This document shows, piece by piece, positions 1-7,403 of a stretch of DNA of 31,705 nucleotides (positions are counted from its first letter, which is position 1; every line of letters begins with the position of its first letter). The translations under genes were made by a program, and so were the position numbers. The stretch is from Clostridiales bacterium. GTDB lineage: Bacteria > Bacillota > Clostridia > Christensenellales > Aristaeellaceae. Where the stretch lies: positions 1 through 31,705 of the forward strand of contig SFNY01000058.1 of assembly GCA_004554085.1 (NCBI GenBank). Direction: 5' to 3'. The notes under the pieces were generated by a model that saw only the letters and a program-made list of their open reading frames with translations, did not search any database and was not told the origin of the DNA.

Positions 1-1
1 C

Positions 2-760
2 GGCAGCGCCTACACCTACATCGGCTCCAGCGCCTGGGTCTCCCAGATTCAGGATCACCCCGTGCTGGATCCCAAGGCCCGCATCTTCAACTATCTGGAC
101 TCCGACGGCAAGGCCTGCCACGTGATCGGCAACGTGCAGACCGGCGCGGCGGCCTTCGACTGGGCGCGCAAGCACCTGCTGGGCAGTCAGGACGGTTCGC
201 TGGACATCTCCCGGGTGGAGAACATGGCCCGGCAGATCCGTCCCGGCGCGGAGGGTCTGCTGTTCCTGCCCACGCTGATGGGCTCGCGCACGCCCTATTG
301 GGATCCCAACACCCGCGGCGTGCTGATGGGCTTCAGCCTCTACCACGATTCGCGCCACATCGCCCGGGCGGTCTATGAGGGCATCGCCTTCGCACTGAAC
401 AGCTGCGCGGAGATCATCTCCGAGTACGGCACGCCCATCCAGTCCATGATGCTCACCGGCGGCGGTGCGCGCAGCGGCCTGTGGCCGGACATCCTTGCCG
501 CCGTGTTCGGCATGACGACCAAGGTGCACCGGGCCCCCGGCGAATGCACCTCGCTGGGCGCAGCCATCCTGGCGGGCGTGGGCGCGGGCATCTTCGCCAG
601 CTATGAGGACGCGGCCTCCGTCATCACCAGCCGCTCCACCCACCAGGTCAATCCCGGCTGGAAGCAGGTCTACGACGAAATCTATCCCATCTACAAGGAC
701 GTGTACGAGCGCGTCCGCCCGCTGAACGACCGCATCGCCGGTCTGGGAATCGGAGGTTGA
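2..760 (+). CDS. FGGY-family carbohydrate kinase (xylulokinase-like), C-terminal part
   Basis: This reading frame is open from the left edge, so the gene starts outside the window. The 252 visible residues are the C-terminal half of an FGGY sugar kinase, which phosphorylates a pentose or related sugar or polyol with ATP in the cytoplasm. Family features visible are the early YIGSSAW stretch, the GSRTPYWDPNTRG block of the FGGY C-terminal domain, the ATP-binding TGGGARS segment and the GECTSLGAAILAG helix near the end. Xylulokinase is the closest style, but the substrate cannot be read from this half. The stop codon lies three bases before the ATG of the next gene, so the two are probably co-transcribed. 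Confidence 0.9.
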   Translation, partial: GSAYTYIGSSAWVSQIQDHPVLDPKARIFNYLDSDGKACHVIGNVQTGAAAFDWARKHLLGSQDGSLDISRVENMARQIRPGAEGLLFLPTLMGSRTPYWDPNTRGVLMGFSLYHDSRHIARAVYEGIAFALNSCAEIISEYGTPIQSMMLTGGGARSGLWPDILAAVFGMTTKVHRAPGECTSLGAAILAGVGAGIFASYEDAASVITSRSTHQVNPGWKQVYDEIYPIYKDVYERVRPLNDRIAGLGIGG

Positions 761-762
761 GC

Positions 763-1518
763 ATGGTTCGCACCGACAGCGAGGACTTTCAGGTCTACTT
801 CAACCGGATCCGGCCCATCTATGCGGAGCTGTTCAACCTTGCCCACGCCGTGACCGGTGCAAGCGCTCAGGCGGAGTACAGCCTGCAGTACGCCATGCTG
901 GAGTGCTGGAGCCTGGGCGAGCTGCCCTCCAGCCGCCACGGCTTCCGCGAGGCCCTGCGCAGCGCCACCCTGCACGCGGCGCTGAAGAATCCCGGCGACG
1001 CGGATGCTGAGGAGGACTGGGACGGCCTGCGCACGCCGTCAAACTCCGACGACCCCATCGCGCGGCTGATCGTCCAGGAGGGATCGGAGCTTCGGCGCAT
1101 GCTGGCGCTGCGCTGCGGCTGCGGACTAAGTCTGCGCAGGAGCGCCCGCCTGGCCGGAGTGGAGTACCGCCGCGCGAAGCAGCTGTTTCAGCGCTTCGAG
1201 GCCCGCGCCCGACGCGCGCTGCCCCCGGCGGATCGCAGGCGCTTTGAGCTGCGCATCGCCCGCGCCGTCCGCAGCGGCCTGGCTCAGCCCAATCCGCTGG
1301 CCCCGGAGCTGAACAACATGCTGCGCACCTTCCAGATGGACGCGGCCTCGGTGGCGCGCTCCAGCCGCCTGCCCGGGCGCATCCTGCGCCTGATCGTGGC
1401 GGCGGTACTGACGCTCATGTGCATGCTGGTGTTCTGGCTTGCTGCCGTGCTGCTCCAGCCCGCCGTGCTGGAAGCGCCCGCCGCAACCAGCGCCGTCGAA
1501 ACCGCCTTGCCCGACTGA
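763..1518 (+). CDS. Sigma-70/ECF-like protein with C-terminal membrane helix
   Basis: A 251-residue protein of unassigned function. Residues about 12-50 resemble region 2 of an ECF sigma factor (helical, with the usual pattern of Leu, Ala and Tyr). Residues about 108-152 resemble the region 4 helix-turn-helix, around GLSLRRSARLAGVEYRRAKQ. The match is degenerate. Residues 207-231 form one hydrophobic helix, followed by a short Ala-rich tail. The ATG at 763 is preferred because GGAGG at 752-756 sits six bases upstream; a TTG at 757 overlapping the previous stop is too close to that site. It could be an anti-sigma or membrane-tethered regulator derived from an ECF factor; this is inference from the fold pattern only. 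Confidence 0.6.
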   Translation: MVRTDSEDFQVYFNRIRPIYAELFNLAHAVTGASAQAEYSLQYAMLECWSLGELPSSRHGFREALRSATLHAALKNPGDADAEEDWDGLRTPSNSDDPIARLIVQEGSELRRMLALRCGCGLSLRRSARLAGVEYRRAKQLFQRFEARARRALPPADRRRFELRIARAVRSGLAQPNPLAPELNNMLRTFQMDAASVARSSRLPGRILRLIVAAVLTLMCMLVFWLAAVLLQPAVLEAPAATSAVETALPD

Positions 1519-1524
1519 AAACGC

Positions 1525-1570
1525 AAAAAACCACGTTCCAGCGCTGTGCGTCGGAACGTGGTTTCTTTTT
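1525..1570. terminator. Bidirectional rho-independent terminator
   Basis: A 12-base perfect stem (1528-1539 with 1553-1564; arm sequence AAACCACGTTCC) encloses a 13-base loop. It is followed by TCTTTTT on the plus strand and preceded by AAAAAA, which is a T-run on the minus strand. It sits between convergent genes ending at 1518 and 1575 and should end transcription from both sides. Confidence 0.9.
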
Positions 1571-1574
1571 GCTC

Positions 1575-2867
1575 TTATGCCGGAAGCTCGACGATCACCG
1601 GACGGCCGTCAGTTTCAACGATGCCGCCGCGAATCTCCACCGGAGAGCCGTCCAGCAGGTTTTCACAGGTGAGGTCGCCCTCGAAGTGCTCGACGGGCAT
1701 CTTCACCGGCGCGCCCTTCAGGCTGAACAGCCCCAGATAGCGCCGTCCCTCGTCGCCGAGCTGGGCGCAGATCGCGTGCTGCGCATCGTCGGCCACCCCG
1801 CCGAACCAGCAGTCCGCCGGGAAGCGCTTCTTCAGCGCCGCAAGCCTGCGCAGCTCGTCTGAAATATCCCGTCCGTCCCAGTTCACCGGGTCGCGGTCGA
1901 ACAGGCTGGGCTGGTTCGCATCGCAGCGCTCCTCCCCGGCGTAGAGCAGCGTCGCGCCCTTCTGGAAGAACAGCAAGGCGTGCCAGTTGGACAGTGCCAC
2001 GGGATCAGAAACCCGGGATGCGATGCGGGGCTGGTCGTGGTTCTCCAGGCAGCGCAGCTTGATGTAGTTTTTCGGGAAGCTGATCTCCTGACGGTTCAGC
2101 GCCTCCACCCACTCGTGCAGCGGCCGCCTGCCCGCCCAGTAGTCGTCCAACAGCTCGCGGATGTCGTAGTCGTACTCCAGATCGAAGGCGGCGTAGCCCT
2201 CCGCGTCGGAATAGATCATCTCCATGCCCTCCCGCCGCGCGGCGAGCTGGAAGCTCATGTGCACGCTCTCGGCCAGCCAGATCAGATCGGGGTTCACCTC
2301 CGCGCAGGCGCTGCGGGCCTCCTCCCAGAACGCCACCGGCACCAGCGAGGCCACATCGCAGCGGAAGCCGTCCACGATGCCCGCCCACATCCTCAGCGAC
2401 TCAATCTGGTAGTCCCACAGGCCGCGCACGCGATAGTCCAGGTCGATCACGTCCGCCCAGTCGCCGAAGCGGTTGCCGAAACCGCCGTCCGGCTTGTGAT
2501 AGAAGAATTCCGGGTGCGTATTGCGCAGCGTGGAATCCGGCGAGGTGTGGTTGTACACCACATCGATCATGCACTTCATGCCGTTTGCGTGGATCGCGTC
2601 CACCAGATGGCGGAAGTCCTCCATCGTGCCGTACTCCGGGTTCACCGTGCGGTAGTCCTTATTGGCGTAGGGACAGCCCAGGCTCCCCTTCTTGCCCTCC
2701 ACCCCGATGGGATGGATGGGCATCAGCCACAGGATGTCCGTGCCAAGGGACCGGATGCGGGGCAGGTCACTTTCCAGCGCCCGGAAGGTTCCCTCCTTCG
2801 TATGATTGCGCACGTACACGGAGTAGATCAGCGCATTGCGCAGGGAAAGATCAGTATTGCGTGCCAT
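1575..2867 (-). CDS. GH13 alpha-amylase family glycoside hydrolase
   Basis: A 430-residue enzyme with the four classical GH13 conserved regions in order: DVVYNH (residues 102-107), GFRCD with the nucleophile Asp171, WLAES with the acid/base Glu200, and ENHD with the transition-state stabiliser Asp278. There is no signal peptide, so it should act in the cytoplasm on alpha-glucans or maltodextrin-like oligosaccharides. The C-terminal beta domain is short. The start has a good GGAGGTG site just upstream. It is the last gene of the operon after the hemW-like gene (18-base gap) and ends at the terminator at 1525-1570. Exact specificity (amylase, glucosidase, trehalose-type) cannot be told from the motifs. 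Confidence 0.92.
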   Translation of the reverse strand: MARNTDLSLRNALIYSVYVRNHTKEGTFRALESDLPRIRSLGTDILWLMPIHPIGVEGKKGSLGCPYANKDYRTVNPEYGTMEDFRHLVDAIHANGMKCMIDVVYNHTSPDSTLRNTHPEFFYHKPDGGFGNRFGDWADVIDLDYRVRGLWDYQIESLRMWAGIVDGFRCDVASLVPVAFWEEARSACAEVNPDLIWLAESVHMSFQLAARREGMEMIYSDAEGYAAFDLEYDYDIRELLDDYWAGRRPLHEWVEALNRQEISFPKNYIKLRCLENHDQPRIASRVSDPVALSNWHALLFFQKGATLLYAGEERCDANQPSLFDRDPVNWDGRDISDELRRLAALKKRFPADCWFGGVADDAQHAICAQLGDEGRRYLGLFSLKGAPVKMPVEHFEGDLTCENLLDGSPVEIRGGIVETDGRPVIVELPA

Positions 2868-2885
2868 ATTGCACCTCCGAATTTG

Positions 2886-4010
2886 TCAATCGTCCATCAG
2901 CTCCAGCACCACGCTGTCCTGAAGCTCCAGTCCCACGGGCGTGAGCCGCAGAAAGCCGCCCACGATTTCGATCAGGCCGTAATTCTCCAGCTTCCGCAGC
3001 TGCCGTGCGTGGGTGCTCTCAAAGTCCTCGCCAAACTCCGCGCTCCAGCGCGCCAGATCCAGCCCCCGCAGCGTGCGTGTGGAGAGCATCAGCACCTCCT
3101 CGCGATGGTCGCGCAGGCTGCGCACCGTCCGTTCGCACATGCGCTCCCCGGACAGGTAACGTTCCAGCTCCGGCGGATTGGAGAAGCGCTCGTTCTCCAC
3201 CAGCGAGTGCGCCGCACTCCCCAGGCCCAGGTAGTCGCCGTCCTGCCAGTAGGTCAGGTTGTGGCGGGACTCGAAACCCGGCACGGCGAAATTGGAGATC
3301 TCGTAGCGCGCAAAGCCCGCCTCCGCCAGCTTATGCACCGCCAGGCGCTGCATCTCGTTCACCAGATCGTCATCGGGGATGTGCGCCTCGCTGCGCGCCA
3401 CCCTTCGCTCCATCTCGGTGCCCGGCTCCACGATCAGGCTGTAGGCGGAGATGTGCTTGACCGGCAGAGCGACCGCCCGGGCGAGGGTCTCCGACCACTG
3501 GGCCATGCTCTGCCCCGGCAGGGCGTACATCAGGTCGATGCTGAGGTTATCAAAGCCCGCCTCCGCCGCCATGCGCACCGCATCCACGGCCTGCTCCGGC
3601 GTGTGGATGCGGCCAAGGTTGCGCAGGAGATCCGCATCGAAGCTCTGCACGCCGATGGACAGCCGGTTCACGCCCGCGCGGCGGTAGGCCTCCAGCTTAT
3701 CCGCCGTCAGCGTGCTCGGATTGGCCTCCAGCGTGATCTCGCAGTCGGCTGAGAGGGGCAGCAGCCGCCGCAGGTGATCCAGCACATCCGCGATGTACGC
3801 CGCAGGCACCAGCGAGGGCGTGCCGCCGCCGAAAAAGACGCTGCGCGCCTCGTAAGCGCGCAGGCGATCCGCCCAGGCGTCCATCTCGGCACGCAGGGCG
3901 GCAAAGTAGTCCTCCCACGCATCCTCCCGGCCCGCAAAGGACGCAAAGTCGCAGTAGGCGCACTTGCGGGCGCAGAAGGGCACGTGGATGTAGATTGCAA
4001 GGGGTTTCAT
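2886..4010 (-). CDS. hemW: Radical SAM coproporphyrinogen III oxidase-like protein HemW
   Basis: A 374-residue radical SAM protein starting MKPLAIYIHVPFC. The CARKCAYCDF motif supplies the three cysteines (CxxxCxxC) that bind the 4Fe-4S cluster. FGGGTPSL, the LSIGVQSF segment, and the C-terminal winged-helix-like HemN domain follow. HemW proteins are haem chaperones often annotated as oxygen-independent coproporphyrinogen oxidase. The length fits the family. The ATG at 4010 has AGAGGA upstream; a GTG at 4034 in the same frame overlaps the preceding gene's stop and would add eight residues unlike the family. lepA and hemW are commonly neighbours in Firmicutes; here a PIG-L gene lies between them. 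Confidence 0.92.
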   Translation of the reverse strand: MKPLAIYIHVPFCARKCAYCDFASFAGREDAWEDYFAALRAEMDAWADRLRAYEARSVFFGGGTPSLVPAAYIADVLDHLRRLLPLSADCEITLEANPSTLTADKLEAYRRAGVNRLSIGVQSFDADLLRNLGRIHTPEQAVDAVRMAAEAGFDNLSIDLMYALPGQSMAQWSETLARAVALPVKHISAYSLIVEPGTEMERRVARSEAHIPDDDLVNEMQRLAVHKLAEAGFARYEISNFAVPGFESRHNLTYWQDGDYLGLGSAAHSLVENERFSNPPELERYLSGERMCERTVRSLRDHREEVLMLSTRTLRGLDLARWSAEFGEDFESTHARQLRKLENYGLIEIVGGFLRLTPVGLELQDSVVLELMDD

Positions 4011-4030
4011 CGTTTCTATCCTCTGATGCG

Positions 4031-5485
4031 TCACTTCCGCCGCTTATGCCTGCGACGGCGCTTCCTCGCGCGCTTCTCCAGCGCCAGAACGGCGATTCCC
4101 AGCGCCACCGCGCCGCCCAGCATCCCCAGCAGCAGTCCCATGCCGCCGGGTGCGCTCTGCTCCGCAGCGGGAACCGGCTCCGCCGTGGGCGCGGCGGTAA
4201 CCTCCACCGTCAGAAGCGGCAGCACGATCTGCGCCGTGGGTTCCGCTGTGGGAACCGGCGTGGGGATGATTTCGGGGGTGGGTGTCGGCTCCGGCGTTGG
4301 GGTGATTTCCGGCGTGGGCGTGGGGATGTTCTCGAACATATCGTTGATGCCGCTGTCCAGACCCACGGTGCTGAAGTACAGCCCGAAGCGGGCATTGTCG
4401 TACTTGCCGCCGTCCTCGACCTGGAAGTACTTCTGCTGCGAGGCGTGCTCGGCATAGCCCAGCTGCGCCACTTCCAGCGGCGTGCGCCCGTTCAGCTCCG
4501 CAAGCGGAACCTTCCAGGGCATGTCGAGCTGGTTCTCCCCGTAGAGGTGGATGTAGAGCTTCTTCACCTGCCAGATACCGTACTGGGCGGCGGTCTCGGG
4601 GAAGCGGGTCGCGTCCGCAGCCGCGTCGATGGCCTGCTGCATCAGTCGGGCGGTGATCTTGTGCTGGTTGTGGCCGTACTCGCCGTCGAAGTCGTGGGTG
4701 ACGATCACCTCGGGCTTGTAGCGGCGGATGCGCGCCACCAGCTCCTCCAGGACGTGCTCCTCGCCGCCCCAGAGCTTCAGGCCCTCCTCGATGCTCTTCA
4801 CGCGCTTGTCCTTCAGGTTGATGAAGTCGGGATAGTCCCGAACGCCCATCATCCAAAGCCCGTTGAGGGCCTCCTGGCGGCGGTATCGTCCGCAATCCGC
4901 CATGTAGACCACCACGGTGGGGCGGTTCTGGGCCACGGTGTAATAGGGAATCATGCCGCCAAAGTAGATCAGCTCATCGTCCTGATGGGTGGAGACCACC
5001 ATCAGCTCCGCCTTCTCCACCGGAGGATTCCAGACATGCACGCCCTCCGGCAGCTCGCCCGGGCCGTACACGCGCAGCTCGGCGATGTCCTGATCCGGCG
5101 CGTTCAGCTGCAAAAAGACGTACTTCGTCTCCGGCAGCAGATCGACGCAGGTCTCGACGCTGGGAAAGGTAAAGCTCTGATCCCGCGTGCGCAGCAGGTT
5201 GCGCTCCTCGTCGTACTCCTCCACCTGATAGGCGCTGGGCTCGAAGTCCCAGCCGATTTGCAGCGTGCCTCCCGCAACGCTGTCAGGCAGCTCGACTCCC
5301 AGTCGCGCATCGCTGCCCGCATATGTCCAGCTGGATCGGAAGCTGTCATCGGTCAGGTTCCCCTTCTTGCCCGCGCTCACCCAATAGCTGCACTGGCGAG
5401 TAATCTCCGCAGCCTCCGCGAGGCATGTCGAGCCAAACAGCAACAGCGCAAGCAGCAGCGCCGCGAGTCCTCTCCAAATCTTCAT
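4031..5485 (-). CDS. Secreted, membrane-anchored PIG-L (LmbE) family deacetylase
   Basis: A 484-residue protein. Residues 1-25 are a signal peptide (hydrophobic core, then CLAEA). Residues about 27-145 look like a small beta-rich domain of discoidin type. The PIG-L catalytic domain follows, with THQDDE at 166-171 in place of the usual AHPDDE, THD at 263-265 and the GEYGHNQH zinc motif with His272 and His275. PIG-L enzymes are zinc N-deacetylases acting on GlcNAc-containing or related substrates. Residues about 388-445 are a stalk of TPTPE-like repeats. Residues 448-469 are a transmembrane helix and the end is a run of Lys and Arg, so the enzyme should sit outside the cell held by a C-terminal anchor. 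The ATG at 5485 is chosen; a TTG at 5494 is possible. It lies 12 bases after lepA. The substrate is unknown. Confidence 0.88.
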   Translation of the reverse strand: MKIWRGLAALLLALLLFGSTCLAEAAEITRQCSYWVSAGKKGNLTDDSFRSSWTYAGSDARLGVELPDSVAGGTLQIGWDFEPSAYQVEEYDEERNLLRTRDQSFTFPSVETCVDLLPETKYVFLQLNAPDQDIAELRVYGPGELPEGVHVWNPPVEKAELMVVSTHQDDELIYFGGMIPYYTVAQNRPTVVVYMADCGRYRRQEALNGLWMMGVRDYPDFINLKDKRVKSIEEGLKLWGGEEHVLEELVARIRRYKPEVIVTHDFDGEYGHNQHKITARLMQQAIDAAADATRFPETAAQYGIWQVKKLYIHLYGENQLDMPWKVPLAELNGRTPLEVAQLGYAEHASQQKYFQVEDGGKYDNARFGLYFSTVGLDSGINDMFENIPTPTPEITPTPEPTPTPEIIPTPVPTAEPTAQIVLPLLTVEVTAAPTAEPVPAAEQSAPGGMGLLLGMLGGAVALGIAVLALEKRARKRRRRHKRRK

Positions 5486-5497
5486 TCTGTACAATTC

Positions 5498-7284
5498 TCA
5501 GTCCATCTTCAGAACCGCCATGAACGCCTCGCTGGGCACGGACACGGTGCCCACCTGGCGCATGCGCTTCTTGCCTTCCTTCTGCTTCTCCAGCAGCTTC
5601 TTCTTGCGGGTGATATCGCCGCCGTAGCACTTGGCCAGCACGTCCTTGCGCAGGGCCTTCACCGTCTCGCGGGCGATGACCTTGCCGCCGATGGCCGCCT
5701 GAATCGGAATTTCGAACATCTGCCGCGGAATGGCCTCCTTCAGCTTCTCCGCGATGGAGCGCCCCCTCGGATAGGCCCGGTCGCGGTGCACGATGATGGA
5801 CAGCGCGTCGCACTGGTCGCCGTTGAGCAGCATGTCCAGCTTCACCAGATCGCTCCTGACGTAGCCCTTGAGCTCGTAATCGAAGGAGGCGTAGCCCCGC
5901 GTGCGGCTCTTGAGCTGGTCGAAGAAGTCGTAGATGACCTCGTTGAGGGGCATGTCGTAACTGAGCAGCACGCGGCCGCCCTCGATGTACTTCATGTCCC
6001 GGAAGATGCCGCGCTTGTCCTGGCACAGCTCCATGATCGCGCCCACATAGTCCTGGGGCGTGATGACGGACGCGTCCACGAAGGGCTCCTCCATGGATTC
6101 GATCTCCTGCACCGGCGGCAGGTTGGTGGGGTTGTCGATCATCACCTGGGTGCCGTCGGTCTTGTTGACCTTGTAGACGACGCTGGGCGCGGTGGTCACC
6201 AGATCCAGGTCGAACTCGCGCTCCAGACGCTGCTGAATGATCTCCATGTGCAGAAGGCCCAGAAAGCCGCACCGGAAGCCGTAGCCCAGCGCCACGCTGG
6301 TCTCCGGCTCGTAGGACAATGCCGCGTCGTTCAGGCGCAGCTTCTCCAGCGCGTCGCGCAGGCTCTCGTAGTCCGCGCCGTCGGCGGGATAGATGCCGCA
6401 GTACACCATCGGCAGCACCGGCTTGTAGCCCGGCAGCGGCTCCGAGGCCGGAGCGTCCGCCAGCGTGATGGTGTCGCCCACGTGCACGTCCGCGATGTCC
6501 TTGATGGACGCAGCGATGTAGCCCACCTCGCCGGCGCGCAGCTCGTCCTTCGGGGCGTAGCCCAGCGGGCGGTACGCGCCCACCTCGGTGACCTCAAACT
6601 CGCACTTTCCGGCCATCATGCGGATGCGGTCGCCCACCTTCACCCGGCCGCTCTTGAGCCGCACCGAGGAGATCGCGCCGCGATAGTTGTCGTAATAGGA
6701 ATCGAAGATCAGCGCCTGAAGCGGCCCGTCCACATCGTCCTGCGGCGCTGGGATCTTCTCGATCACCGCCTCCAGCACATCCTCGATGCCGATTCCCTGC
6801 TTGGCGGAGATCAGCGGACAGCCCTCGGTATCCAGGCCGATCTCATCCTCGATCTCCTGCTTCACCACCTCGGGCTGGGCGCTGGGCAGGTCGATCTTGT
6901 TGATGACGGGCAGGATCTCCAGATCGTGCTCCAGCGCCAGATACCGATGCCCTGGGAGGCGTCCACCACAAGGATCGCTCCCTCGCAGGCGGCCAGCGCG
7001 CGGGAAACCTCATAGTTGAAGTCCACATGGCCGGGGGTGTCGATCAGGTTCAGCTCGTAGGTCTTTCCGTCCTTCGCGGTGTAGTTCATGCGCACGGCCT
7101 TCGATTTGATGGTGATGCCGCGCTCCCGCTCCAACTCCATGGAATCCAACACCTGATCGGTCATCTCGCGCAGCTGCATCGCACCCGTCTTTTCCAGGAT
7201 GCGGTCCGCCAGCGTGGATTTGCCGTGGTCGATGTGGGCAATGATGCAAAAATTGCGTATTCTGCTCTGATCAAATTCGGACAT
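5498..7284 (-). pseudogene. lepA: Elongation factor 4 (LepA), interrupted by an apparent 22-base deletion
   Basis: LepA is a ribosome-associated translational GTPase that promotes back-translocation. The N-terminal frame (start 7284, SD GGAGG) carries G1 AHIDHGKST, GITIK and G3 DTPGH and is normal through ASQGI at residue 113. The expected EAQTLAN segment is then missing: only two bases remain between the ATC for Ile113 and TAT CTG GCG, where eight codons are expected. Downstream of 6943 the rest of LepA reads in another frame (YLALEHDLEILPVINKID onward) to its normal end AFMAVLKMD at 5498. Restoring the lost eight codons would give about 602 residues, the usual length. As written, translation would end after about 140 residues. 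The lesion is either real or an assembly error. Confidence 0.9.
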
Positions 7285-7314
7285 ATGGAATCCTCCGCCT
7301 ATCTATTCATTTTA

Positions 7315-7343
7315 ATGATACAGGATTCCAATGTAAAAATCAA
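7315..7343 (-). promoter_or_regulatory. Candidate promoter of the lepA operon
   Basis: On the minus strand a -35 box TTGATT (7338-7343) and a -10 box TATCAT (7315-7320) are separated by 17 bases, about 30 bases before the lepA start. The -35 box overlaps the T-tract of the terminator that ends the TRAP operon. The boxes deviate from consensus, so support is moderate. Confidence 0.5.
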
Positions 7344-7369
7344 GTCCACCCCGAGGTTCAGGGTGGACT
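7335..7369 (-). terminator. Rho-independent terminator of the TRAP operon
   Basis: On the minus strand the perfect 9-base stem AGTCCACCC / GGGTGGACT (plus positions 7361-7369 and 7043+300=7343 to 7351) is followed by TGATTTTT. It lies about 35 bases past the permease stop codon at 7404. Confidence 0.85.
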
Positions 7370-7403
7370 TTCGCGTTCAAATATGCACTTTTCAGCCGGG
7401 AAT

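Noticed and set aside
4255..4335. Tandem repeats resembling a repeat array
   Set aside because: The repeats are the codons for the TPTPE stalk of the PIG-L protein, in frame and without spacers of CRISPR size.
6930..6960. Programmed frameshift in lepA
   Set aside because: There is no slippery heptamer or stimulatory hairpin, and coding sequence is missing, not just shifted; a frameshift would not restore the EAQTLAN segment.
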